Source: Durusdinium trenchii (taxonomy: Eukaryota; Sar; Dinophyceae; Suessiales; Symbiodiniaceae). From it: a DNA stretch of 64,000 bases. The position numbers were made by a program, and so were the translations under genes. Location: NCBI GenBank assembly GCA_963970005.1, contig CAXAMN010021940.1, positions 233,458-297,457 on the forward strand, in the 5' to 3' direction. The notes below the pieces were generated by a model that saw only the letters and a list, made by a program, of their open reading frames with translations, was not told where the DNA came from and searched no databases. This document shows, one piece after another, positions 55,836 to 64,000 of the stretch (position 1 is the stretch's first letter; every line of letters begins with the position of its first letter).

Positions 55836-57140
55836 TAACAAATGAAATCTTCTTCCACATGCGTCCCAGTATTTCCCTGTGCCATCTCCCCTTCGGCCCA
55901 GTGTCACATCAGCCCGCGTCGCGTGCACGCGTGCATCGCGCGGCGAAGCGACTCTTTTTGCCTACACCGACTCTTGATCTATGCATAGCGCGGGGACGCT
56001 TTCTGCGTTCATGATACGCAGCTCGCAGGGTCGAAAAAACATCGATTGGAGGCTGGAAACCTACTCAGGGCGCCACAATTGGACACAAAACATGCAAGGT
56101 GGATCAATGTGCTACGAAACAAACCCACAGGATGAATGGAACCCAACCTAGCCTTGTGGTGACCCTGTCCATTGATGCAAAAGCAACTCAACTCTGTGGG
56201 CAGGGCACATCCAATCAATGAGCCGACCAGCGAGATGATTCATCAAGGCACCTTTTGCCCTTGAGTTCAACTTGAGGACTTTGGGCGGCCAAAACGAGAG
56301 CTCCGGAAGTCAAGTGACATTGTTCAAATTGCTGTTGAGAGTTGAGAGCCTTGAGAGCATTGGAAATAGGAGATGAGGAATAGTTTGCAATTAGATATGC
56401 CCTAGCCTTCTCAGACCTTTAAAAGCAAGGTTGACCTGTTGTTGCACAACAAAGCACAACAATGGTCGCTCAATACCATTAATCAATGGTTGTTGGAAGC
56501 CTAGGGCATCTACACATGAAATATTAGGACATGTACTCATGTGGTTCATATGAAGGGTCCAATCCAATCCGCAAGGAACAAGGAAAGGGCAGGAGGGTCA
56601 TCCCCCTTCTGATTTGGTGCCAAGACGTCTTGGCCTTAGTGAAAGCAAACCATAATGTGTATGACAGTCTTGCATACCCTGCATCGACGATCAATTTCAA
56701 AAAGAGCATAATAAAGCAGGATATGATAGGACATATACATATATAGTTAGGAATGTGTCGCACACACATATGCATTGGCCAGCATCTAAATGATTGGCTT
56801 GGGCTGTATTCATAAGTAAATTAGGGCGTCCCCCCATCGTTTTTCAGGTTTTGACACTTTGGGGTGGATATCGTTTTGGGGTGTTGCTCTTAGGGCGTCC
56901 CATATCGTTTTTTTGGGGGTGGGGCTATAAGAACCCAATACCGACGAAACGTTTCAAATAACATGCTTTTACGATATAATATGTTCAATATTGTTAATAT
57001 TAAAGTATACATGCTTATACATGTATGATTCAGAATATCATGATCTGTCTCTGCATACTTCACACCGGATCTGGATATCCTACACTCCTATTAGCAGGAA
57101 AGCTATATATATATATATAAGAACCATGAGAAAGTTACAG
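55836..57140. other. No gene called
   Basis: AT-rich, with two copies of TTAGGGCGTCCC...ATCGTTTTT (about 56820-56850 and 56889-56918). No exon. Confidence 0.4.
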
Positions 57141-57285
57141 CATGATTCCACTCCAAACGTTGGACATTGGTCTTCAAAGAATGGTCTTCTCCCAGAAGTT
57201 GCGATGGGACTCTTGAGATCCGGAGCGCCAAAGACTTGGCATCCCAAAGCTCTGGAAGGTTTCGGTTTCTTCGCTCAAAGCACAT
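57141..57285 (-). CDS. Possible exon
   Basis: A minus frame reads CFERRNRNLPELWDAKSLAL, then RISRVPSQLLGEDHSLKT. Composition is protein-like. Boundaries are not resolved, and a plus frame overlaps. Confidence 0.4.
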
Positions 57286-57840
57286 GTTTCTTCTCCCAAC
57301 ATCTGAACCTCAGGCACTCACGGTTCTCAGCGGGTTTGTTCGCGGGTTCGCTCCGTCGACCAGTTGGCATTCATGCTATATACCATTATTGTATATGCCC
57401 TAGCTACCAGTAGCGATGCCCTTGTTGCTAGCCATGCACTTGCTACATTCATCCTACCCTAACTCACACCTGATCAACTCAATTGCAATTGTGGACTTCT
57501 CATGCCCTCATGCCCATTACAAATATGTCATAGCGTGGCGGCACCATGATTCATACCATGTCCAGCCAGCCAAATTCATCTCGTGTCCTGCTGAACTCGG
57601 TCACTTCAAGTCTACTGCCATTGGTATATAACTGGGACATTATTTGGTTTGAGATGTGTGAGAACTGGCGGGGCAGTGTACAAGTCCTTCAACATGTTGA
57701 CAAGACCTAAGATACTGATTTTGTTACCTCAAATGATGAGGGTCACGCACAAATTGTGGCATAACTCCCCTGCAAACACAATGGCCCCACCACAGAACAA
57801 GTCATCACGTCAGGATAAAATGGCTTAACATGGTCTGGAC

Positions 57841-58028
57841 AAACTCAAAGGATTTCTTCGCACATTGGAGAATTGCAGGCCTTCTCAACATCTGCCAAGA
57901 AATGCCAAGAAGCTTGTTGTAGAGAGACAGGCCGGCGATAATGATGAACGCGATGGCGAAAATGGAGACTCCAAACATCCTGACCGTCCAATTGAATGCT
58001 AGCCAGGAAATTGCTGCTGGTGCGTGGT
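57841..58028 (-). CDS. Membrane-helix exon
   Basis: Minus frame: WLAFNWTVRMFGVSIFAIAF, then IIIAGLSLYNKLLGISWQML, RRPAILQCAKKS. One clear transmembrane helix (FGVSIFAIAFIIIAGLSLY) is followed by a basic stretch, so the inside is probably C-terminal. Acceptor CTATCTGGCAG. The ATG-initiated part is shorter than 60 codons, so it is easily missed. Family not recognised. Confidence 0.6.
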
Positions 58029-58198
58029 CTGCCAGATAGGTGGATGACCTTCATTCAAAGGAGTTCAAAGGTTCTTGTCTGGCCAACACGACCTTCACCT
58101 TTGCCGCCCTGGGGAATTCGTCGGAGATGGATCAGTTCAAGTGACTGGCCTTCCAAGAGAGGTTAAGTGGCCTTAGAGGACCCGTTTATTTGGGGTAC

Positions 58199-58558
58199 CT
58201 ATATGGGAGATAGTCGAACTAGGGTCCTTCAATCTTTGTTGGCTCAGGCCCTGATTTCCAGGGCTGCGAACCCGGACCGAGCCAACCCGCCTCTTGTGCT
58301 GATTCGAGAGCTGGTCCAAGACCTGGTCGACGGAATGTGATGGGAGAGCCACAAGGCCGCGGACGGTAACTCTTGGTACCCTCATCTAGCAGTGGAGATT
58401 TGGAGATCATGGAGAAGCTTCCACCCAAAAATCCCCTACATGCCAAAGTCTTGGATCCACTGCACCTTCCCTTGTTTCAGATCCCACCAGTTCTGTCCCT
58501 CCCACTTGGATCCACTGCACCTGCTCATTGGATCTGCTAAGGCTATCCAGGTCGCCAC
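58199..58558 (-). CDS. Two exons of an unknown gene
   Basis: 58440-58558 (acceptor CACGACGTACTCAG) encodes LDSLSRSNEQVQWIQVGGTE and ends near a GCAT|GTAGGG donor. 58199-58385 (acceptor TCTCCACTGCTAG, donor ATATAG|GTACCC) encodes RGLVALPSHSVDQVLDQLSN, then RVGSVRVRSPGNQG. Same strand and direction as the exons to either side. No domain recognised. Confidence 0.55.
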
Positions 58559-58733
58559 CTGAGTACGTCGTGCCGCACTGAGGACGGAGCAAACTCACGC
58601 GGCTCGTTCGAACGACTCGGCCCTCGGATCACAAGCCGTCTGCAGAGGCTTTCTGTGACTGTTGACTAAGTCTGGAAGAGGAAAAAACACATGAACAACA
58701 GTTTCCATGGTTGTTGGGAACACGTGAATTCAT

Positions 58734-58981
58734 TTAGAGCGCTGTGGTGGCGCTTCCCAAGTTTGCTTCAGCAAAGCTGGGCTTTTCTGGGCATAGCCTG
58801 ATTCCAACCATCAAACTCAACGGCCGTTCTTGTTTGGTGGGGCTATCTGTGCCAAAGACCAGGTCTTGCGCTCTCGATGTGCTGGATTTGATGTTCTGAA
58901 ATCTGGTCTGTTGCCCGACATAGGGGCCATCCCGTTTCACCCATGTGAGGAAGCGCCATGTCCACGATATGCTGTCAACTG
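58734..58981 (-). CDS. Terminal exon candidate
   Basis: Acceptor GGTTTCCGTATCAG at 58982. The frame SISWTWRFLTWVKRDGPYVG, then RAQDLVFGTDSPTKQERPLS, runs to a stop at 58734. Other frames are closed. Likely the 3' end of a gene whose upstream exons are at 59166-61365. Confidence 0.55.
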
Positions 58982-59165
58982 CTGATACGGAAACCAATCC
59001 TTCAATATGTTCCCATTATATAGTGTCTAAAGTGACCAGTGACAAGCATAAAAATGCATAAAATCATAACGTCAACCCAACTGACAAATTCTCAAACATT
59101 CCTTGAGATTGAGACGTGCCACACTGATGGTACCAATATGTACCAATCACCTCACTTTCACTCAC

Positions 59166-59370
59166 TTCTTTGGCCCTGACAGTAGTCTTGATCTTCTCAT
59201 TATTCGAGGGGCTAATGTCACCACCCGCGCTCGAGGCCGTTTTGTGCACGTGCTCGATGTCGGAATGCAGGTCTGCCAGCTTCTTCCCTCTGGCATCTGT
59301 ATCCCGATGTGCGGTGGCGTGCATGTCCGCCAACTCTTTCTTGATGGCCTTAGCGGCTGAGATGCTCCCA
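59166..59370 (-). CDS. Helical exon with consensus donor
   Basis: Acceptor GGTGGGACTGAG and a perfect donor AAAGAA|GTGAGTG. It encodes SISAAKAIKKELADMHATAH, then DARGKKLADLHSDIEHVHKT, a long charged helix. Unknown function. Confidence 0.65.
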
Positions 59371-59578
59371 CTCAGTCCCACCTGATACCACGAAACGTCC
59401 CACCCCATGAATGGGGGAAATTCCGTGTGGCCATGCATAAAACAAACAACGCCACTGCCAATGTGTGTTACACACATGCAGGGACCCCTTCTCCTTATCC
59501 GAAACGGCACCAAACAACCTTCGAAATCTCTCTGTCAAGTCGACTGGTCCGTGCCACCCATCGGCCGGGGACTAGTAC

Positions 59579-59684
59579 CATCCAAGGCACATCGAACTCG
59601 GCGCCCAAGTCGTGGCCGGTCTTCTTGTCGAGCTCCTGACGGCCACGACAAAACCGAAGTCCAACTGGATGAGCTTGGAAGCCT
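59579..59684 (-). CDS. Internal exon, frame chosen by composition
   Basis: Acceptor CTAGGAATTTCCAG and donor TTGGATG|GTACTAG are both strong, so the exon is real. Three frames are open. The most natural reads GFQAHPVGLRFCRGRQELDK, then KTGHDLGAEFDVPWM. Confidence 0.6.
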
Positions 59685-59884
59685 CTGGAAATTCCTAGCC
59701 TGGTCTTGCAAGTTTCGCAGTCAACATTCGAGTCCCATGGCAAGTGTGACTGTGTCTCGAAACCTTGGAGCTCTTAGATGAAGAGGTGACCGACAGCGTT
59801 TGCAACAGCAAAGGGTTTTCAGAATTCGGCCGAGCTAGGTCCCGTCTCAAATAGTCTCCTTTTGCAGAAAAACGACGTCCGGAC

Positions 59885-60031
59885 TTCGTGTGAAGACCAC
59901 ACTCTCAAATACTAACGCTCCGATATCACTCTGTCTTAGGACCAAGCTGAGCCATGCTGAGCCGTATTCCGTGGAAAAGAGAGACTGGCCTTTTTCCACC
60001 TCGATCTTGTTGAGTGGGTGTGTCACGAATC
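59885..60031 (-). CDS. Internal exon
   Basis: Acceptor CTCCTACGAG. The frame GFVTHPLNKIEVEKGQSLFS, then TEYGSAWLSLVLRQSDIGAL, then VFESVVFTR ends at donor ACGAA|GTCCGG. It is 49 codons long and strongly protein-like. Confidence 0.6.
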
Positions 60032-60129
60032 CTCGTAGGAGTCGCCAAGCCCAACTCATTCTCACGCTTTAACAGTCAAGGACCGACAAGGTGAGGTGTG
60101 GGTGATCAAAGCCTCCTGCTGTTCATCTG

Positions 60130-60195
60130 CCGTGAAATCCATGTTCATCCCTCGTCCCGATGAACGACCCGTCCTTCTTCAGCGTTCGGAAGGTC
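60130..60195 (-). CDS. Short exon
   Basis: Acceptor TTGTGCCAAG. The frame TFRTLKKDGSFIGTRDEHGF has good composition, but its donor was not resolved. Confidence 0.45.
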
Positions 60196-60485
60196 CTTGG
60201 CACAACACCGCGTAGATTCCCATGGCCAATTCTGAAAGCCCTGAGGCCATGAATCATCTTTTTAGTATCCATATCTGTATATTAAGTCACATCACATTGT
60301 AAATGACACATATAACTATCATTATTGTTATATATTAAATTAGTATATATCGTAGTGTTACTGTTACTATATTTAACGTGATATAACTAATGCACAAATA
60401 ATAGCCTATCTTCTCCCCCATGTCACTTTTGGGTAGAGGTCACCACCAACAAATCCCCACCGAGCCACATTTTCGTTGCACCAAC
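60196..60485. other. AT-rich intron-like stretch
   Basis: Low-GC sequence (60265-60410) between exons of the minus-strand cluster. Nothing else seen. Confidence 0.5.
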
Positions 60486-60683
60486 CTCTTTCCTCCCATC
60501 AGCAGAGCCGAACGCCGTGCCGCCCCCCATGCATGCCCGCTTGCTCCATCCGCAACTCCCGCGACTCCCAGAAGGATCTCGGCCGAGGTGCTCTTCCACC
60601 GCAGCGATGCGCTTGCTGAGGGCGGTGATGGCTGCCTTCATCTGCTCCCGCTGGGGCTTGGACTCGATGACCAGCTTGAAGAT
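60486..60683 (-). CDS. Coiled-coil exon
   Basis: Acceptor TTCGAAACCGAG and donor AAAGAG|GTTGGT bracket 198 bases encoding IFKLVIESKPQREQMKAAIT, then LSKRIAAVEEHLGRDP, then a Gly/Ser/Cys-rich tail. Clear amphipathic helix. In frame with a longer ORF reaching 60857. Confidence 0.65.
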
Positions 60684-61254
60684 CTCGGTTTCGAACGCGA
60701 CAACAAAAACCCACCAGGTCGCGTGGTCTGAAAGCGGGTTTGAGCCGAGGGCGGGCGAAGCAAGTCTGAACCAAGGCAATGAAGAGGTGACAGGGTTCAA
60801 GCAAATGAACAGAACCTCATCTTCAAATCGAAGGCTCTTCAGTCGGGAGAGCAACACGGATTTACACGAATCATCAGATCGACATATCGGAGATTAAAAA
60901 CTGCTGGATTGGTTCTTGCCCCTTCACATAAGCTGTCATGCAAACTTGATTAATCATCTTGATATGCACTCTCAGCAGCCCATTGCAATTGCTGGGCAGG
61001 ATCACATGAAGCTCCAATGAATTCCAAGTGAGATTTCACCAACAAAAAAAGGCATCCACAGAATTGAACATTATAGACATATGACTCAATCTAGGGAGCC
61101 GATATCGTCAGCCACATATGGCAATTGATGGCAATTGTGGCATGCTCCGTGTTTGTGCGGGTTTGGGAACAAAGCCACAGCAACTTCCAGATGGCCAACG
61201 CTTCAGCATGGAAACACCTCCACCACACCTCCTGCTATCCTCTATCCAACAAAC

Positions 61255-61365
61255 ATGGAAGTGAATGGCATGGCCCCTAGGAAGAATGTCCACACAGATT
61301 CTTCCAAGTGAGCCAGTGTGTGCCAAGTGCGGTTCAGCAGCCATGTTGGTCAACTCTTTGATGGC
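61255..61365 (-). CDS. Internal exon, unknown protein
   Basis: Acceptor AACTGCTCAACTCCAG. The frame AIKELTNMAAEPHLAHTGSL, then GRICVDILPRG, runs to a GT at 61254. GRICVDIL faintly recalls the ubiquitin-conjugating enzyme active-site segment (G-x-I-C-x-D-I-L). The upstream N and the following W-S-P are missing, so I do not call it that. Confidence 0.45.
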
Positions 61366-62269
61366 CTGGAGTTGAGCAGTTTTATCAGGTAAAGCGAATG
61401 CTTAGAGGAAATCGGGGGCGTGCTGTCTTGCACCTGTTCTCAATCTTTGAATTGGTACCTATAGTATCCTATATATAGTGGATTTAGGGTAGATGGTACA
61501 AAGGCCCTAAGGTTCAGTAGTCTACATGCAGCCCCATCCAAAAGACATCTTTGGGTGCCAGTGCCATCTACTCTGAAACCACTGTACATGCAATTGACGT
61601 ATCCCATGATATCCCTACGATCTTCCGGTCCCACGTCCGTGTGGAGGAGAAGACCGACCAGGTGAGGGTGCCAACATGATAGTCAAGGGGAACGCCTTTG
61701 ATCAATCAGCATCCTTCATATGAAAGAAGGCCGAGTCATGCACAGGACCAGCACCCACTCCGGCGGGATTTCGGACCGGCAAGCACCCCCCAAAAAATCG
61801 ACCAGCGCAAACGAGTGCCAAAATGGCACGTCAGGACCGATCTAGTCTTTTCCCATATTGTGTGAATGAACAGAAAGAAAAGAACATATACAGTACACCA
61901 CTCAAGCATACATTCTATGCTAACCACTCCAGAAATGCCGAATCCACATTTTGGATTTGAACAACTAGTTCTGCCAAACACCTTTCAGTAGAGGTGTATG
62001 TGTCAGAAACGTAGATCAACCATGAATCGTGATTCTCATCTTCTGATTTGACAGGAAATCAAACACTAACTAAGTTATAAACATTTCCAAGGACATTGAA
62101 CGAATGAAGCTGCGGAATAGGTACAATCATGTAGACTATTGATTAATAAGCCAACCCCACTTGAATTGAACTTCATATTATGGGGGGTGTATATATTAAT
62201 CAAGAGTTTACATTATGGTATAGTGAATGCATGTGAATGCTTTCTTCAGAGCTAGCTCTCATGCGGTCT
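61366..62269. other. No gene called
   Basis: Contains the CTACTCTGAAACCACTGTAC end of the 5.4-kb hairpin family at about 61568-61590. Otherwise ordinary sequence. Confidence 0.4.
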
Positions 62270-62418
62270 TTAGATCTCTGCCGGATGCTCCAGAGCTGCC
62301 TCGGACTCATCTCGGTGCTCCTTGAAGCTTGAGTGGGCTCCCAGAGCCTCGGTGTCGATCCGAAAGGAAGAGATCGACCGGAACAAGGGCTCGGTGGGCC
62401 ATGGCAGAATGTACCGTC
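62270..62418 (-). CDS. Probable terminal exon
   Basis: Acceptor CATGTTCATTTGCAG. The frame RYILPWPTEPLFRSISSFRI, then DTEALGAHSSFKEHRDESEA, then ALEHPAEI ends at a stop. A second frame is also open, but its composition is less natural. Function unknown. Confidence 0.5.
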
Positions 62419-62471
62419 CTGCAAATGAACATGGGGGGGGGTCTTCCCGGGGTCCAGTGTTCGATCTGGAT

Positions 62472-63208
62472 CCCAAACACTCCATGGGACTTGCAAATTT
62501 ACCTACATTGGCAGAGTGTGCCCCGGGTGGTCAGTTCCAGATCCAGTTCCGGTCACTGGGGAGGGGGGGGGTTCCAGTTCCAGATCCAGTTCCAGATCCA
62601 GTGATCACAGCGGGGAGGAGGGGTTCCAGATCCAGTTCCAGATCTAGTGGTCACAGCATCTATCTTGGGGAGGAGGGGTTCCAGTTTCATTTCCAGATCC
62701 AGTTCCAGTTCCAGATCCGGATCCATGTCCACTTGCAGCTCTATGACTGCATTGCAATACCTGTGGCAAAGACACAAGATTTTCTTTTCAGGCGGCGGGG
62801 GGGGGGGGTGTCCACTTCCTGATCCAGTTCCAGATCCAGTTCCAGTGCTAGATCCGGATCCAGTTCCACTTCCAGTTCTCGAACTAATATTTTTTTCGTG
62901 GGGGGGGGGCTTCCAGTTCCAGTTCCTGATCCAGTTCCAGTTCTAGATCCGGATCCAGTTCCAGTGACAGCGCTACAACTACAGTGCAATGCCTCTTGTA
63001 CATTTTCTCCGGGCGGGGGGGAGTTGCACTTTCAGATCCAGTTCCAGTGCTAGATCCGGATCCAGTTCCACTTCTCGAACTGCATTGCAATTGCTATCAC
63101 ATGTTTTTGTTTCTTTTTTGGGGGGGACTTCCAGTTCCAGTTCCTGATCCAGTTCCAGTGGGGAACACTATGTAAATACGTAAATATGCCATACATGGAG
63201 TGTCTGGG
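62472..63208. mobile_element. Hairpin element expanded by an internal satellite
   Basis: The left arm CCCAAACACTCCATGGGACT (62472) and the inverted right arm ending CATACATGGAGTGTCTGGG (63208) are the ends of the family seen at 55741-55835. In place of a short loop, about 650 bases of CCAGTTCCAGATC satellite lie between them. Confidence 0.5.
62530..63165. repeat. (CCAGTTCCAGATC)n satellite with poly-G spacers
   Basis: Hexamer-based units (TCCAGT / TCCAGA / TCCTGA) form blocks separated by poly-G runs at about 62798, 62900, 63014 and 63120. That gives a higher-order period of roughly 100-115 bp with shared GCTAGATCCGGATCCAGTTC and CATTGCAAT-type spacers. The minus strand would read ELELDPDLELELD, an artefact. 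Confidence 0.9.
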
Positions 63209-63258
63209 AAAAGGATGATTGACATTTGGGCTCGTTTTGACCTGTCGACGTCTGTCAC

Positions 63259-63785
63259 CATCCCCAGTCGGCCGCCGCAATAGGCTCACGCCCAGAAGCA
63301 TCCTCCTTCTCCTGAGCGGCGCCAATAGGCGGAGCCACCAGCACTTCATCTTCCCCGGGGCCGCTGGCATAATTCAGCACCTGGCCCGGACGGAGGGGTG
63401 TTCCAACGACGCGAAGGTCAACCGTGGGTTGAACGACAGACGTGCAAACCGTGGGGCTTTGGCATCTGGACCAGGTCGATGACCGCTGGAGACAAGGTTT
63501 ATGATCAGGATGTTGATCAAGATGCATGATGAAATCGTCCGAATCTACAAGTCGTGACAAAAAAACACATTGAGCACCATCCCATGCCACCCCAGTCTTC
63601 GCCTCAAACCCTTTGATCTCAACAAAGGTGCTGCGCTCCTTTGGATTGTAGGCGTCCTCAGGATGATTCACGTCCGTCATTTTGGGAGTCAACCCCCAGC
63701 AGTGGTCTCTCATGACATGTGGACGTGGAACAGCGCCAAGGTCTTCTTCGGAACTGGCTTCACTGCTCAATTCCCCCATCCACTG
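63259..63785 (-). CDS. Long exon, unknown protein
   Basis: Acceptor ACTTGTAGTTTTCAG and donor GGGATG|GTGACAG enclose 527 bases, all in one open frame. It reads GELSSEASSEEDLGAVPRPH, GFEAKTGVAWDGAQCVFLSR, then VDSDDFIMHLDQHPDHKPCL, and later LRPGQVLNYASGPGEDEVLV. The Glu/Asp-rich, mixed composition is strongly protein-like. A possible extra intron near 63415-63480 cannot be excluded. No domain recognised. Confidence 0.7.
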
Positions 63786-63935
63786 CTGAAAACTACAAGT
63801 CATGAGGAGGGCCTACCCAGGTGCTGGCTTCCGCACTATCTATGCCTGCATCATCTTTACAATCTTTGTGCTAAAGCATGTCATATGACCATATGATTGG
63901 CCCCTTGTGATCCTTGTAAGCTGAGTGCCCTCTAT
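63786..63935. other. Intron-like gap between exons
   Basis: Short AT-richer stretch between two minus-strand exons. No feature seen. Confidence 0.4.
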
Positions 63936-63939
63936 CCTT

Positions 63940-64000
63940 GGATGCAGCCCACCACCGCAACATACGTGGTTCCAGTGTTCTCCCCGAACACCAAAGCATC
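63940..64000 (-). CDS. Partial exon at the right edge
   Basis: The minus frame DALVFGENTGTTYVAVVGCI is open to the window edge and then reaches a stop, so a donor lies close by (GC or GT not resolved). Likely the upstream neighbour of the 63259-63785 exon. Confidence 0.5.

Noticed and set aside
61255-61365. Ubiquitin-conjugating enzyme exon (GRICVDIL)
   Set aside because: Only the short C-x-D-I-L segment matches; the flanking conserved residues of the family are absent.
62322-63165. ORFs rich in ELELDPD or SSSSRS in both directions
   Set aside because: Produced by the CCAGTTCCAGATC satellite; no splice sites or natural composition.
1-64000. Dinoflagellate spliced-leader relics (CCGTAGCCATTTTGGCTCAAG)
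   Set aside because: No full or near-full match seen on either strand by eye, so gene B is not marked as a retroposed spliced-leader cDNA.

Overview
The window looks like nuclear DNA from a dinoflagellate, most likely a Symbiodiniaceae-type alga. I infer this from the style of the sequence, not from a marker gene. It holds short GC-rich exons (about 50-250 bp) separated by AT-richer introns with GT-AG and apparently some GC-AG boundaries. Small exons are scattered over tens of kilobases, mostly on one strand. There are microsatellites and tandem repeats, a copia-type retroelement and many small palindromic elements. A run of 10 N (16494-16503) marks a scaffold join. No bacterial operon, rRNA gene, tRNA gene or CRISPR array was found.

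Layout. 0-1.7 kb: minus-strand exons of a SET-domain (Rubisco-methyltransferase-like) protein. 3.4-14.5 kb: isolated minus-strand exons of unrecognised genes, including a short gene at 10.1-11.0 kb. 15.7-19.1 kb and 29.1-31.3 kb: two paralogous minus-strand genes (called A and B here) with homologous 3' flanks. They can be modelled as complete reading frames of about 348 and 429 codons. The family is unrecognised. Between them lies a 7.9-kb copia-type LTR element (21178-29104) with 202-bp LTRs and a 5-bp target duplication. It sits in the 3' flank of gene B and itself carries a 1-kb TA-flanked DNA transposon.

31.6-36.2 kb: a signal-peptide first exon, a large minisatellite (about 20 units of roughly 70 bp) and another exon. 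36.6-42.6 kb: a minus-strand coiled-coil region in which exons and introns have been duplicated in tandem. 43.1-47.3 kb: further minus-strand exons, including a TPR protein running from a start at 47289 to a stop at 45015. 48-57 kb: sparse exons and several hairpin elements. 57.1-64 kb: a dense run of minus-strand exons, broken by a (CCAGTTCCAGATC)n satellite lying between the two arms of a hairpin element.

Most calls are single exons supported by an open frame, protein-like composition and plausible splice sites. Function is assigned only for the SET and TPR proteins and for the mobile elements. Exon joins were reasoned by hand and are untested by transcript data.
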